This document shows positions 1 through 8,986 of a stretch of DNA of 64,000 nt, in pieces (positions within the stretch are counted from its first letter, which is position 1; every line of letters begins with the position of its first letter). The notes under the pieces are model-generated. The model searched no databases. It saw only the letters and a list, made by a program, of their open reading frames with translations, and was not told the DNA's origin. Origin of the DNA: Azospirillum oryzae (lineage in GTDB: Bacteria; Pseudomonadota; Alphaproteobacteria; Azospirillales; Azospirillaceae); the NCBI RefSeq assembly GCF_008364795.1, contig NZ_VTTM01000017.1, positions 44,207 to 108,206 on the forward strand. Reading direction: 5' to 3'. Both the position numbers and the translations under genes were made by a program.

Positions 1-4
1 CGGC

Positions 5-277
5 TCAGTCGAGAAGGCTGCGACTGAGACTGATGCTATTGACCTGGCAGCCATAGTTCTCCGTCGGCAAAGCGGAAGCCACGTTTATCGATGACGGTCC
101 GATTTGCCCGGCACTGTTCTGCACAGCCATCCCGAAGGGACGATCGTCTACCGAGGAGCGGCCCGAACGCGACTTCAACGCACTGATGCCAAAGGCGAAG
201 AAAGCCAGGAAAATGAGCACGAACTGACCCAGAATGAGAATTTCCAAGGGCCGCATGTGGAAAAGAAAATCGATCAT
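5..277 (-). CDS. Small membrane protein after traG; possible entry-exclusion protein
   Basis: A 90-residue protein with one strong hydrophobic segment at about residues 11-35 and a polar, serine-rich tail. It starts at an ATG and lies directly downstream of traG in the same direction. In SXT/IncA/C-type elements the entry-exclusion gene eex follows traG and its inner-membrane product acts on TraG of an incoming donor. The position and membrane topology fit that role here, but no sequence similarity to Eex is recognised and it is shorter than known Eex proteins. The assignment is positional inference only. Confidence 0.55.
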   Translation of the reverse strand: MIDFLFHMRPLEILILGQFVLIFLAFFAFGISALKSRSGRSSVDDRPFGMAVQNSAGQIGPSSINVASALPTENYGCQVNSISLSRSLLD

Positions 278-279
278 AG

Positions 280-507
280 TTGATGTCCAATCTGTACGGC
301 GACGAACTCACAACGTCTCTATACGACGATCGTACCCGCGCCCGCCCCGAACGCAATAGCTCCTGCATGGAAAAAAATGAGCAACGGACCCCATTTCTGT
401 CGGCGCTGGACCCCAAAGCTGTGGAGTATGCTCGCGACTTGTTGCAGGCAGAAAATGAGCACGCCCGGCTGTCGGTGTTCGACGCCGGGCGCGATTATAT
501 GGACTAG
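280..507 (+). CDS. Possible small hypothetical protein
   Basis: A 75-codon open frame divergent from the membrane protein at 5-277, starting TTG-ATG. The C-terminal half is a plausible amphipathic helix with ordinary residue use. There is no clear ribosome binding site, promoter or recognised domain, and it opposes the direction of traG. It could be a chance frame in a 255-base gap between two minus-strand genes. Confidence 0.3.
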   Translation: MMSNLYGDELTTSLYDDRTRARPERNSSCMEKNEQRTPFLSALDPKAVEYARDLLQAENEHARLSVFDAGRDYMD

Positions 508-532
508 CCTGAATGCTGATGGCCAGCGCCTG

Positions 533-3500
533 TTAGTTTCCGCGCCCCTGAGCTAAAACGCCTGGAGGCTTACTGGCCGTCGCTCCATCAGCCCCAGGCT
601 TGCGCGCGGGCGTCGTATCGACCGCGTCTACTGGGTAGCTCCTGCTCCCCTGTGCGGAGGCCGTAACGTTGCCCGGTGCTGGCGGCAAATTGTCGGCCGG
701 CGGAGCCTGCGTCGGCGCTGTAACGGATGCGCCGGGAGTGATCGACTGCGCTTCATTCCCCTGCGCCAAGGGAAGGGCAGCGCCCGGTGCTGCCGGCAAG
801 CTGTCGGCCGCCGGAGCTTGCCGCGATTTGGGCTCTACGTCGATGCCGGTCATTTGACCAGGGTCGTGCTGGAATACTTCAAAGGCGCCCCGTGCCGCGG
901 ACGAACCGTTAAAGCGGTTCTGCCCAGGATCCTGGTCCTCACGTACGCGATCCCGCAATTTTCCGTGGAGATTTTCAGTGCCTTTTCGTAGCGGGTCGTC
1001 CTCAAATTCCACTTTATGCCGTTCTTCAGACGCGGCAAAGCGCGTCTGAAGGTCACTCCGTTCTGGCATCTTCGGCTCACCTCTGTCGTTTACTTGGCTG
1101 AAGGCAGGGATCGGCTTACTGCCAACCACACTCTCAACCTCAGCGCGCGGCTGCGGCATTCCTGCCGCGTCTCCTCCAAGATGCGAGTTACGGGCAGGAT
1201 CACCCACGGGGCCGCTATTGTGATTTGTGGCGCCCGAGAGCAAGCCTAGCAATGCTGCTTTTCTCTCCGTCACTTCAGCGGAGGAAGTAGAAGACGCCCC
1301 GGGCATTTTATTTTGGTTGTTCAAAGTCATTAGGCCAGCATAGGTGATAGCGTCTTCTTTGTTAGCGAAGGCCTTTGTTATCGCTCCACCAGTCCGCTCA
1401 TCCATTCGAATCAACGCATCACGCGCACCCGTAAGGTTACGGCGCTCCAATTCGGACTCAAGCCGTTCTCTGCCACCATGTTGTTGGTTGACCGCATTCA
1501 CAGCTTGACCGGCCGAGAGCGTCTGACTCGTACCGAAGGACCGCGCAAGACTGTCTGCTCTCTGGTATGTTTCTTGGGCGGTGAGCGCTTGTTGAGCGCT
1601 TTCGCTCAACGTCTTCTGCTGGCTTTCCGAAAGGCTGCTGGTGAAGCTATTCTGGGTGGTGTTGGCCGACTCGCGCATTGCGGTGTCAGTCAACGTGCCA
1701 CTGAGCTTATCGTTTCGGCCAAACTGAGATTTGATCGCCGCCTCGATCTGCGAAACAGCTGAATGCCCGGCTGCCGCACTCATTTGGTCCGTTACCTTGC
1801 CACCAGCTCCAACCGCCACCCCAGCCTCAGCTCCGCCTTTCACAGAACCACCAAACGCTTCCCCAAGCTTTGCCTGAACACCTGCACTAATATTCCCTGT
1901 AAGGCCATATTCCAACGCGGCCGAGTTGATGAGTTGGGTTTTAGTCTCATCGCCACGGGCGAATTTGTCAGACACCCCCTTCATCGCGCTCGACACCAGT
2001 TCGTAGGTCTTGCTGCCCTGGAAAGCGGAGCCCGACTTGAACATCTCGCTGTGGCCAGTTTGATATTGCTGAACAGCTTGGGTACCAACCGTCGATGCGA
2101 GGTTGCTGGCAAAGGTATGCGTCTTAGCGTCGGCGACACTCTTGGTCGAGGACTCCGCACTCTGCGCCAACGATCCGACGTTGAACGATGTCAACATCTG
2201 ATCGGCTCCACTAGCCATCGTCACGCGGCTCGGGTCACCGGTATAGCTCGGCGCCATCTGGTATTTGGGTGTGGCATTGAACGTGTCCCGAGCCACCTTA
2301 TCCTCTTTGATGAAGTCGCCGCCCTGAAGGCGTCCAGCTAGGTGCGTGGCGGCTACGGATCCACCGTAGATCAGCATGAGTGTCAGCGCAGGAACCGACG
2401 AGGCCAGCATTTCGCCAGTGGATATCCACTTCTGCAGCGCACCGTCGGCGGCCAAAAGGCCGTTCATGGACCCGAGTGAGAAGCCGGAGTCTTCAAGCCC
2501 TCCCAACCTTCCCGTTAGGCTCATGTGAATGAACAGGTTCACGATCGCGAGCACAGGCATCCACAATTGGATCCAGAGCAGCGTTAGGATGTACTTGCCA
2601 GCAATCGATATGCCCAGGGGGCCGAGCACCACCAGGAACCCCATGATCGGCGTCACGGCGTAGGTGAAGCCCTCCAAGAAGGTAAGCATTGGGCGAACGA
2701 TGCTCCGGAACATCGAGGCTTCGCCCATCCACGACATCGCACGCTGGTTCTTGGCGTCCTCGATCATCTTGGCGTAGCTGAAAGCGCGATCCTCTTCCGA
2801 CCTTGCTACCGCGGCGCGCTCGAATATCGGCTGCAAAATGGAAGTGGTAACGAATTGTGTTGGCGAAATTGCCGTGACGCCAAGAGCGAGGAGTGCGTCT
2901 CCGATCTTCGCCGGTACGTCGGAGGCTGGCACATTCAACACTGGCGGAAGAACCTCGGCCAAGTATTTTTGGACAACAACGGGCGTGATCGCAGCGAGCT
3001 GCGCATGCCCGTCGGTGCAATCGTAGTTTTGGGACCCCGAACTGCCGAGCCACAACTCGGCCATCCATATACGAGAATCAAACTTAAGTGCAGAAACAAG
3101 CTCTGCAGAGTTGTATATCGTATGTGGGTCAATGGCACCCGAACTCAAGCCGGTCATCGTGCAGCGCTGAATGTATTCGGTCCACGACCTCTCGAAATTG
3201 GACGACCCTCCTGCAAATCTGTTCGCCGGGCCAAGCATTAGCGGGTCCCCCGAATGAATCCGAACCTTCTTCATCACTTCGAGTGAACTTCCATAGCCAT
3301 GCTGGGTCATTGCGGGCATCGAGAACCCTTGCTCGAAGAGCACCGTGAGTTGATAACCAATCTCAGAGATGAGCGAGCCGCCAGCCGCAACGCCAACCGG
3401 CACGTTAGCAACGGGGCGAACTTGGCCGGTGTAAGCATCGGTTACGACAACAGTCGTCGACGGTCCAAAAAGTAGTGAGAACACGACCCAACCGAGAAAA

Positions 3501-3682
3501 ACCTTCTGCCAGTCAATAGCTCTCGCCCCTGCTGCGACCGCTTGGAAGCAAACAAGCAAGGCTCCGAGCAAGAGCCCAATCTGAGCAACTGCATAAAATT
3601 CCCCGGTCCCCACAATCATCGCTACGGCGTTGAGGATTTCAGCAAGAAAAGCGCTGTCGCCAATGCTGTTGATATTCCACAT
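533..3682 (-). CDS. traG: Conjugal transfer protein TraG (mating-pair stabilisation)
   Basis: A 1049-residue protein. The N-terminal half carries several membrane segments (about residues 17-75 and 330-430) with the arrangement typical of the TraG N-terminal family. The C-terminal half is a long Ser/Thr/Ala/Gln-rich region, as in F and SXT TraG, followed by a Pro-rich tail. TraG is needed for F-type pilus assembly, mating-pair stabilisation and, in F and SXT, entry exclusion. It is the last gene of the traF-traH-traG unit and starts 6 bases after the traH stop. Sampled stretches are near 52% GC against about 62% elsewhere, hinting at a different compositional history. Confidence 0.93.
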   Translation of the reverse strand: MWNINSIGDSAFLAEILNAVAMIVGTGEFYAVAQIGLLLGALLVCFQAVAAGARAIDWQKVFLGWVVFSLLFGPSTTVVVTDAYTGQVRPVANVPVGVAAGGSLISEIGYQLTVLFEQGFSMPAMTQHGYGSSLEVMKKVRIHSGDPLMLGPANRFAGGSSNFERSWTEYIQRCTMTGLSSGAIDPHTIYNSAELVSALKFDSRIWMAELWLGSSGSQNYDCTDGHAQLAAITPVVVQKYLAEVLPPVLNVPASDVPAKIGDALLALGVTAISPTQFVTTSILQPIFERAAVARSEEDRAFSYAKMIEDAKNQRAMSWMGEASMFRSIVRPMLTFLEGFTYAVTPIMGFLVVLGPLGISIAGKYILTLLWIQLWMPVLAIVNLFIHMSLTGRLGGLEDSGFSLGSMNGLLAADGALQKWISTGEMLASSVPALTLMLIYGGSVAATHLAGRLQGGDFIKEDKVARDTFNATPKYQMAPSYTGDPSRVTMASGADQMLTSFNVGSLAQSAESSTKSVADAKTHTFASNLASTVGTQAVQQYQTGHSEMFKSGSAFQGSKTYELVSSAMKGVSDKFARGDETKTQLINSAALEYGLTGNISAGVQAKLGEAFGGSVKGGAEAGVAVGAGGKVTDQMSAAAGHSAVSQIEAAIKSQFGRNDKLSGTLTDTAMRESANTTQNSFTSSLSESQQKTLSESAQQALTAQETYQRADSLARSFGTSQTLSAGQAVNAVNQQHGGRERLESELERRNLTGARDALIRMDERTGGAITKAFANKEDAITYAGLMTLNNQNKMPGASSTSSAEVTERKAALLGLLSGATNHNSGPVGDPARNSHLGGDAAGMPQPRAEVESVVGSKPIPAFSQVNDRGEPKMPERSDLQTRFAASEERHKVEFEDDPLRKGTENLHGKLRDRVREDQDPGQNRFNGSSAARGAFEVFQHDPGQMTGIDVEPKSRQAPAADSLPAAPGAALPLAQGNEAQSITPGASVTAPTQAPPADNLPPAPGNVTASAQGSRSYPVDAVDTTPARKPGADGATASKPPGVLAQGRGN

Positions 3683-3688
3683 CTGGCG

Positions 3689-5107
3689 TCAATCCCTTGC
3701 GACTGGGCCGGTTGCGGCGTAGCGGATTTTCTGCGTGATATCCAGGATGGCGAGATAGTCACGGAAAATTTCGGTTGGGTCGCCGATCTGGCCCCGAACC
3801 TGCTGCTGCTGAGCCCGCAGATCGGTACGTGAATCCCGAAGAAGCGCGTCCAGTTCCTTTGCGTGCGCGTCATCGGATACCTTCACGGCAGCCTCGACGG
3901 CCTTGATCATATCGTCCACCATGAGCGCCGCCATGTCATAGGCAAGGTGAGGGATGGCCCGCTCGGTCAAAGCCACTGCACCCATACGTCCATGCTTCGC
4001 CAGCTGGAAGATCAACCCAGCCAAGCCGTACCGCTGCGGAGAAAGGAATGCCTGGTCCGCCGCGCTCAATGCACCCTGGTTGTCAGCGATCCGATGCACG
4101 AGGCCAGGAGCACCACCGCTGCCATCAAGGAGCTTTTCCTCCAGCATCTTCCTGAAGCCCTTGATGACCATCGTTCCCATGATCGGGTTGGTGCAGCCAT
4201 CTTCAGATTTTGTGTCGCATCGGAGCACGGTGACGGGCTGACCGTTGGTCCCATCCACCAAGTCACGAAAGCGGATCTTATTTCCCGATATAGCTGAGTA
4301 TCGCGGCGACTGCTTGCCGCCCCCAGCATCGCTCATATCGCCAACAATAACCGTACCGGCGACGTTCATCATCGCCTCCAGCATGTCTTCGTCACCAGCG
4401 ACAAACCAGCCGCTGACGGCATGCTTTTTGAGGGCGCGCCAAACTATATTGCCCTTAACCTTCTGGGAGAAGTCGTCGGGGGCGTTCTCGGCAGCCTGCT
4501 GGGTTGGTCCTTTGCCGCTCGACGTCGTCCAAGACTCGAAGATGTCGCCAATGCCCTTGGTGAAGCTGATCTTGGAAGCCTCGGTTTCCTGCTTGTTCAG
4601 AGCGGCACCCAACGTGTCGTTGACGATTCCCTGAGCTAATTGGCAGCTGTTCCCGAAGAACTGGTTGAGCTGTTGTATCTTTTTCTGGATCTGTTCGATG
4701 ATGGCCGCGCAGTCCTGGCACATCGATCCCAATGCGAGCTGGAAAGCGTAGCCGGCGGCGTTCGCCGCAATGCCACGCATCAGCTGCACGAACTGATCCG
4801 CGTTGATGAAGCTGAACGATCCGCCGAACAGATCGATGCCTCCGCAGCCAGCCTCAAAACTCGGCGGCACGAATGAGACTAAATTCTCGTTCATAATCCG
4901 GTTTTTGGCGGTGAATTGGCCGCCGGCGAACACGCCACGCCGTTGCGTCTCCCAGACGCCCGGAGGTGTCGTGTTGCTCATTGCCCCGAACAACGAGTCC
5001 ATCTGGCTCTGCAGCCCAGCGGCCTGTACTGGACCCGGCGCGGCCGTGACAGTAAGGCACGCGGCTATAGTGACCGCGGCCACCATCTTGCGGGCGATTT
5101 CGATCAT
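3689..5107 (-). CDS. traH: Conjugal transfer protein TraH
   Basis: A 472-residue exported protein with an N-terminal signal peptide cleaved near residue 30 (PVQAAG). It shows the TraH hallmarks of an early Gly/Cys patch (EAGCGGIDLFGGSFSFI) and a later CQDC motif. TraH is a periplasmic or outer-membrane-associated factor for F pilus assembly and extension. Its ATG overlaps the traF stop by an ATGA, implying translational coupling. The cysteine pairs fit the disulfide machinery encoded elsewhere on the element. Confidence 0.94.
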   Translation of the reverse strand: MIEIARKMVAAVTIAACLTVTAAPGPVQAAGLQSQMDSLFGAMSNTTPPGVWETQRRGVFAGGQFTAKNRIMNENLVSFVPPSFEAGCGGIDLFGGSFSFINADQFVQLMRGIAANAAGYAFQLALGSMCQDCAAIIEQIQKKIQQLNQFFGNSCQLAQGIVNDTLGAALNKQETEASKISFTKGIGDIFESWTTSSGKGPTQQAAENAPDDFSQKVKGNIVWRALKKHAVSGWFVAGDEDMLEAMMNVAGTVIVGDMSDAGGGKQSPRYSAISGNKIRFRDLVDGTNGQPVTVLRCDTKSEDGCTNPIMGTMVIKGFRKMLEEKLLDGSGGAPGLVHRIADNQGALSAADQAFLSPQRYGLAGLIFQLAKHGRMGAVALTERAIPHLAYDMAALMVDDMIKAVEAAVKVSDDAHAKELDALLRDSRTDLRAQQQQVRGQIGDPTEIFRDYLAILDITQKIRYAATGPVARD

Positions 5108-6099
5108 TGCCTCACCATGGAACGGAGGTGGTTTACGAGTAGGGCAGGGTCGGAAGCGATCTCAGGTGGAATGTCGAGCTTCGCAGGCAGCATCGGCCCA
5201 TTGTCCACGGCGCGTGTCTTGTCGAACGCCTTCTGGTCGATCCAGCCGGCATTGAGCGCTCCGGTGAGGATGCGCCGCCGCAACTCCTGCAGAGACAGGA
5301 CGCCCCGGGCAATGGTCTGAATTCCGTCTGGCGGTCGGACCAGCACCAGGGTTGGCGTGCGCTCGACGCCCACCTTTGCAGCCTGGCCGCTGTCTGCCCT
5401 AAAGCGCGGAAACTGCCCACCCGGCAGGGGTTTCCCATCGAGGGAGATTGCCGTGATTTGAAAGCCATAGGCTCGTTCCAGCATCTCGAGAACCGGCGCC
5501 TGCTTGTCGCAGTAGACGCAATCGCTCCGAAAGAAGAACCAGATGCCGGCCTTCTCCGCGATTTCCTTCAACTCTGCGTCTGTGGCCTCACCCGCCACCG
5601 CATTCATCTCGTTCGCGGCGAAGGTTGCCGTCGGTCGGCGGCCGGTCTCATCAAGCAGCGGATCGCCCACGACAACGCGCTGGGCCATATCCGTGAAAGC
5701 CGAAGCCTTGTCCATTGCGAGCCGTTGAATGACGTAATAGGCGCGCACGTTCTCGGCGCTGGGTTCATCCAGCGCGCGGTCGCGGTACTTTGGCAGGTTC
5801 TCCCGCAGCCAGGCGGCCGAGCCGAATGAAGGGGGATCTGGGGTTCTCGGCTGTTCCGGGGGTGGGGCCGGGGGCGGCGGTGGAGGTGGAACAGCTGCAG
5901 CCGGCGGCGGCGGGGGTTCCGGTTTCGGGGGGAGAGATTCCTCGTCGGGCTCCGGCTGGACCTCATACCAGAACCAGCCGCGCTCCCGATCGCCGAAGAA
6001 GCCCGCGGGCTGCGCTTGCTGCTGGGCCGACGCAGAAAAGGCTATCGAGCCAGCGAGCAGAGCGGCAGTGGTGCTGATGAAGGCGGAGCGTGTCGTCAT
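5104..6099 (-). CDS. traF: Conjugal transfer protein TraF, thioredoxin-like
   Basis: An exported protein of about 331 residues: signal peptide, a Pro-rich linker (about residues 45-90), then a thioredoxin-like domain retaining a CVYC motif (RSDCVYCDKQ). F TraF is a periplasmic pilus-assembly factor; many homologues have lost the cysteines, so a retained CxxC suggests redox activity. The ATG at 6099 is preferred over an in-frame TTG at 6108, because that TTG overlaps the -10 hexamer of the dyad promoter. The predicted transcript would then begin almost at the ATG. Confidence 0.92.
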   Translation of the reverse strand: MTTRSAFISTTAALLAGSIAFSASAQQQAQPAGFFGDRERGWFWYEVQPEPDEESLPPKPEPPPPPAAAVPPPPPPPAPPPEQPRTPDPPSFGSAAWLRENLPKYRDRALDEPSAENVRAYYVIQRLAMDKASAFTDMAQRVVVGDPLLDETGRRPTATFAANEMNAVAGEATDAELKEIAEKAGIWFFFRSDCVYCDKQAPVLEMLERAYGFQITAISLDGKPLPGGQFPRFRADSGQAAKVGVERTPTLVLVRPPDGIQTIARGVLSLQELRRRILTGALNAGWIDQKAFDKTRAVDNGPMLPAKLDIPPEIASDPALLVNHLRSMVRQ

Positions 6100-6106
6100 G
6101 CTCGCC

Positions 6107-6167
6107 AAGCTACCTTTCCAGGGCCCTCCTTCGCGCCGCTGAAAGGCGCGGGAAATCGATGTCTTTC
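6107..6167 (-). promoter_or_regulatory. 27-bp dyad promoter of traF-traH-traG
   Basis: Dyad at 6141-6167. Reading toward traF it is followed by N3-GGCGCGAAG and, after a 28-nt spacer, the -10-like hexamer TAGCTT at 6107-6112. It belongs to the 14-copy operator family. Confidence 0.85.
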
Positions 6168-6343
6168 TCGGGCGTGGGGGTTAGACAGCGCTGGACGATC
6201 CAGGGAGCATAGCGATGGCTGTATGGCCCAAACGAAGGATTGGCCATGGTCGGCGCCGGCTCTCGACCGACTAAAATAGCCAATCGAAGGAGCGCTGGGA
6301 CCGCGGCGTCCATGCTGAACACTGAGGTCCCAGCGGGGTAGTT

Positions 6344-6382
6344 GCCCCGGATGGAGAGGCAGTGCCTCTCGTCCCCGGGGGC
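6344..6382. terminator. Strong GC-rich hairpin between traF and the small-gene block
   Basis: Nested inverted repeat: inner arms GAGAGGCA/TGCCTCTC inside GCCCC.GGA/TCC.GGGGC. It lies just past the last gene of the 6.4-8.8 kb block. There is no clear U-tract on the minus strand, so it may be an RNA 3' end or a diverged leader hairpin. The rest of 6100-6398 shows only the traF promoter. Confidence 0.4.
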
Positions 6383-6398
6383 TTTGGTTTAAGTGGCC

Positions 6399-6569
6399 TC
6401 AGGCGGCCTCGATCCGCGCCGCGGCCTCTTCAAAGGTCAGCCCTGCCTGAATGAGGTTGAGCATCTCTTGGATTTGGCTCGGGTCGGTGATCCGAACCAC
6501 GCTCGACGTTTCCTCGCCGATGATGTCGCCATTGTTGTCGACGGTCCGAATGGTGACGCTCTGCATCAT
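6399..6569 (-). CDS. Small hypothetical protein
   Basis: A 56-residue protein that starts at one of two adjacent ATGs behind a GGGAG ribosome site. The N-terminal half is beta-like (VTIRTVDNNGD) and the C-terminal half is a helix ending in FEEAAARIEAA. It lies about 12 bases below the preceding stop, so it is probably coupled to that gene. It is one of only two genes in this region without its own structured leader. Function unknown. Confidence 0.65.
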   Translation of the reverse strand: MMQSVTIRTVDNNGDIIGEETSSVVRITDPSQIQEMLNLIQAGLTFEEAAARIEAA

Positions 6570-6580
6570 TCTCCCTTTCC

Positions 6581-7102
6581 TCACGTGACAGTCGGCGAAG
6601 GACCGTTGGAAGTGGTAATCGTCACCTGCCAGTTGGTGCCAAACAGCGCACCTTGCTCCTCGGCCTTCAGTTTGGCGTCTCGGAGTGCAGTAGCTGCGGT
6701 TAAGTATGACCGAGGGCGCCGTTCCTTGATGGAACGAGGCTTGCCCCCTTCAGCGGTCACGGTCACGAACCAACGAAACTCCCCATCATAGGGCGTGACT
6801 CCGTAGGCGATGACGACACGTTCGGTACCCTGGGGGCGGGATTGCCCCCGTGAGAGTGCGTTGATCCAAATGGCCCGGTCTGTCGTTGGTACCTTCCGGC
6901 CATCGTCCAGTGCTTTCCCAGACCCGAGGGCTCCGTCGATCACGTCCCATGCGTCGTCTCGGGTTTCGCCATAGACCACAAAATGGAACAGCTCTCCCGT
7001 TGAGAGAACCTCGATGATGACATGCCACGCAGGCAGCGGACGGTTGAAGATGTCGTAGAACGGCCCGATTACCCTGTGCAGCGTGATGGACTGCTTTTGC
7101 AT
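6581..7102 (-). CDS. Hypothetical protein with leader A
   Basis: A 173-residue soluble protein. The ATG at 7102 follows the conserved start context (AGGTCGCACATG) of the leader family, so a longer upstream reading is rejected. It opens with MQKQSITLHRVIGPFYDIF and has beta-rich character with no signal peptide or membrane segment. No family is recognised. It belongs to the five-gene unit 8758 to 6399 driven from the promoter near 8965. Confidence 0.75.
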   Translation of the reverse strand: MQKQSITLHRVIGPFYDIFNRPLPAWHVIIEVLSTGELFHFVVYGETRDDAWDVIDGALGSGKALDDGRKVPTTDRAIWINALSRGQSRPQGTERVVIAYGVTPYDGEFRWFVTVTAEGGKPRSIKERRPRSYLTAATALRDAKLKAEEQGALFGTNWQVTITTSNGPSPTVT

Positions 7103-7165
7103 GTGCGACCTCGTGATTGAGGCACACGCCCCCGCCTGGGGCAACGTGTGCCCCGGTTGGGGATG
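7103..7165 (-). promoter_or_regulatory. Structured 5' leader A
   Basis: Leader family member. Outer stem GGGGCACACG/CGTGTGCCTC encloses a CCCC/GGGG hairpin, and a 5' CCCC-loop-GGGG competes for the same G run. Confidence 0.8.
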
Positions 7166-7211
7166 GCGCCGCCCGACACCCAAAAGGGGGTCGGGCGGGG
7201 CGGATTGATTG

Positions 7212-7493
7212 TCAGGCGAGCCGCCGCGCCATGCGCGAGAAGGTCGCAACAGCTTGGTCGCGGTTCAGACGAGGAGTGAACCACTGGCGGACGCCTGCGG
7301 TGGTCGGCTTGAGGAAGACCCGGTAGTATCCGCCTGCGAGCGAAGCTTGCCGTCGGAGTTGGAGGATCTCACCTGTGTAGACCGTGCGCTCCGTCACCAC
7401 CACGGGCGCCGGCGGCTTGCTGAAGAGCTTGCCGCCCGACACTTCGTAGAGGAACTGTGCGGTCAGGCCGATGAACTTGGTCAGCTTTTTCAT
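7212..7493 (-). CDS. Hypothetical protein with leader B
   Basis: A 93-residue basic protein. A mildly hydrophobic N-terminus (MKKLTKFIGLTAQFLYEV) is followed by a Tyr/Arg-rich middle. It starts at the ATG of an exact AGGTGCATCATG context. No domain is recognised. The gene sits between two leaders and overlaps no neighbour. Confidence 0.7.
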   Translation of the reverse strand: MKKLTKFIGLTAQFLYEVSGGKLFSKPPAPVVVTERTVYTGEILQLRRQASLAGGYYRVFLKPTTAGVRQWFTPRLNRDQAVATFSRMARRLA

Positions 7494-7560
7494 GATGCAC
7501 CTTGTTTAGCGATGAGGCGCACCACTCCCCTTCCAGGGGCGAAGCGCGCCCCGGTTGGGG
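7494..7560 (-). promoter_or_regulatory. Structured 5' leader B
   Basis: Leader family member with exact AGGTGCATCATG. Outer stem GGGGCGCGC/GTGCGCCTC, inner hairpin CCCC-TGGAA-GGGG. Confidence 0.82.
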
Positions 7561-7622
7561 AAAGTAGCTGTAGCAGCCGGCCATAAGCCGGCTGTGAATG
7601 TGCGGTCAGGACTACGGAACGA

Positions 7623-8021
7623 TCACGCCCTGCTGCTGAACACGCTATTGAGGTCGATGCCGGGTCGATCGATGGACGAAAGCGTGACATACGCTTCAGC
7701 GTCGGAGCCGTCGGACTGGCGAACGAGCGCCAGATCGACGTCGTCCAAGCCTTCCGTGTCATAGTCGATGATCGCCACTCCAAGATCGCTTGGAAGGTTC
7801 TCACCAACGACGCCCTGCACCAAGCCGCCGTCAAGCACGATTGCCAGCCGCCCCGGCGTGCTGTAGGCGAGGATCTCTTCCAGGGTCTTTAGGTCGGCTT
7901 GCATGGTGCCGGGGCAGTTGTACGCAGGCCCCTGCATGAGATGATCCATGTGGTCCCGCAGGAACGCAGTGGCGCGTTGCAGGACATCCACAGGGACAGA
8001 TTTCAGCAACTTGCTGTTCAT
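7623..8021 (-). CDS. Hypothetical protein with leader C
   Basis: A 132-residue acidic protein beginning MNSKLLKSVPVDVLQRA. The ATG at 8021 lies in the exact conserved start context, so upstream in-frame starts are rejected. The N-terminal 60 residues look helical and the C-terminal half beta-like (VAIIDYDTEGLDDVDL). It has no signal peptide and no recognised family. Confidence 0.72.
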   Translation of the reverse strand: MNSKLLKSVPVDVLQRATAFLRDHMDHLMQGPAYNCPGTMQADLKTLEEILAYSTPGRLAIVLDGGLVQGVVGENLPSDLGVAIIDYDTEGLDDVDLALVRQSDGSDAEAYVTLSSIDRPGIDLNSVFSSRA

Positions 8022-8097
8022 GATGCACCTCATGTCCTCTTCGACGGACGACGGGGCACACCACCCCCGTGGGGCAACGGTGTGCCCCGATGGGGAG
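8022..8097 (-). promoter_or_regulatory. Structured 5' leader C
   Basis: Leader family member. Outer stem GGGGCACACC/GGTGTGCCCC is perfect over 10 pairs and covaries with the GGCGC version in leader B. Confidence 0.83.
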
Positions 8098-8131
8098 AGT
8101 TGATGAATGCTACCGGACAGTGCCGGCGTGG

Positions 8132-8758
8132 TCAGGCCGCGCGCTTGTAGCGATCGCGAACCTGCTGAGCCCAGTTTTGGACGCTTGAGAGGATGCGGCA
8201 ATACCGAGTCTCAGCCTCATCCCGGTCGGTAAAGACGCTGGAAGTGATTTCCTTCCAGCGTCCCGGCTGACCGGGACGAACGCCCGAAAAGTGGGTTGTC
8301 TTCGTCAGCAGATAGCAGATGCTGCCTGGGGGCCGGGCAAGTTCGATATCGAACTGCTGGGCGTATGCGCAGGGCTGATCGTAGGTAAGCCCTTGCCAGT
8401 AAACGAGCACCGTTTCATCGTACAGGATATCCGCAGGCTCGCCGTGGATGATCGCCTCGGCTTCCCAACGGGAGATGCCCAGGAGATCAAGGCGTCTTTG
8501 TGCCTTGAGGGTCTCGATCACAAGCCGGTTTGCCTTGGCCATCTTCTGCACCTCACCCAGGTGATCCCAAGGCTTGGTGTTCTCGACCGGCTCATAATCT
8601 TCGTTATCATCGTCCCAGCATCCAGCGACGTAGGTCGGAGCCCTTTCGGCGGATACCTTGGCGGTCTCGACCTCACGAATGAGGGCGAAGGCCACCTTGC
8701 GAGCCGCGAAATACTCCGGCGTGCCGGGAATCGGGAAGAGGGTGTTCTGATTTTCCAT
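8132..8758 (-). CDS. Hypothetical protein with leader D
   Basis: A 208-residue soluble protein, first gene of the 8.8-6.4 kb unit. It starts MENQNTLFPIPGTPEYFAAR at the ATG of an exact AGGTGCATCATG context. Charged helices alternate with aromatic-rich segments (YWQGLTYDQPCAYAQQF). It is unrecognised; its position places it among establishment-type genes. Confidence 0.75.
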   Translation of the reverse strand: MENQNTLFPIPGTPEYFAARKVAFALIREVETAKVSAERAPTYVAGCWDDDNEDYEPVENTKPWDHLGEVQKMAKANRLVIETLKAQRRLDLLGISRWEAEAIIHGEPADILYDETVLVYWQGLTYDQPCAYAQQFDIELARPPGSICYLLTKTTHFSGVRPGQPGRWKEITSSVFTDRDEAETRYCRILSSVQNWAQQVRDRYKRAA

Positions 8759-8822
8759 GATGCACCTGTCCGGAGATGAGGCGCACCATGGCCCTGCGGG
8801 GGCTTGGAGCGCCCCGATGGGG
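8759..8822 (-). promoter_or_regulatory. Structured 5' leader D
   Basis: Leader family member with exact AGGTGCATCATG. Outer stem GGGGCGC/GTGCGCCTC, inner CCCCCGCAGGG hairpin. Confidence 0.8.
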
Positions 8823-8870
8823 AATGGAAAGCGAAGCTTCCGTTCATGCGCCGCCAGCAGGCGGAGCTTG

Positions 8871-8986
8871 GTTGCTGGTTATTTTAGGACCCCAACTAGG
8901 TCCCCAGCCGAGGCCGGACACTTTGCAATCGCTGCGACATGCAAGCGGAGCTAAGTGGGCCCAATGTAGCGGCTCGACGCTGGGAG
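8871..8986 (-). promoter_or_regulatory. Operon-head element P1 (conserved-loop hairpin)
   Basis: First of three copies. On the plus strand, arms GGACC (8887-8891) and GGTCC (8899-8903) flank the loop CCAACTA. About 110 bases are closely similar to P3 at 29014-29127, including the -10 region AATGTA at 8963-8968. It sits between promoter and first leader of the 8758-6399 unit. Confidence 0.75.

Noticed and set aside
6110..6322. A 70-codon minus-strand frame upstream of traF
   Set aside because: It overlaps the traF dyad promoter and has no ribosome site.
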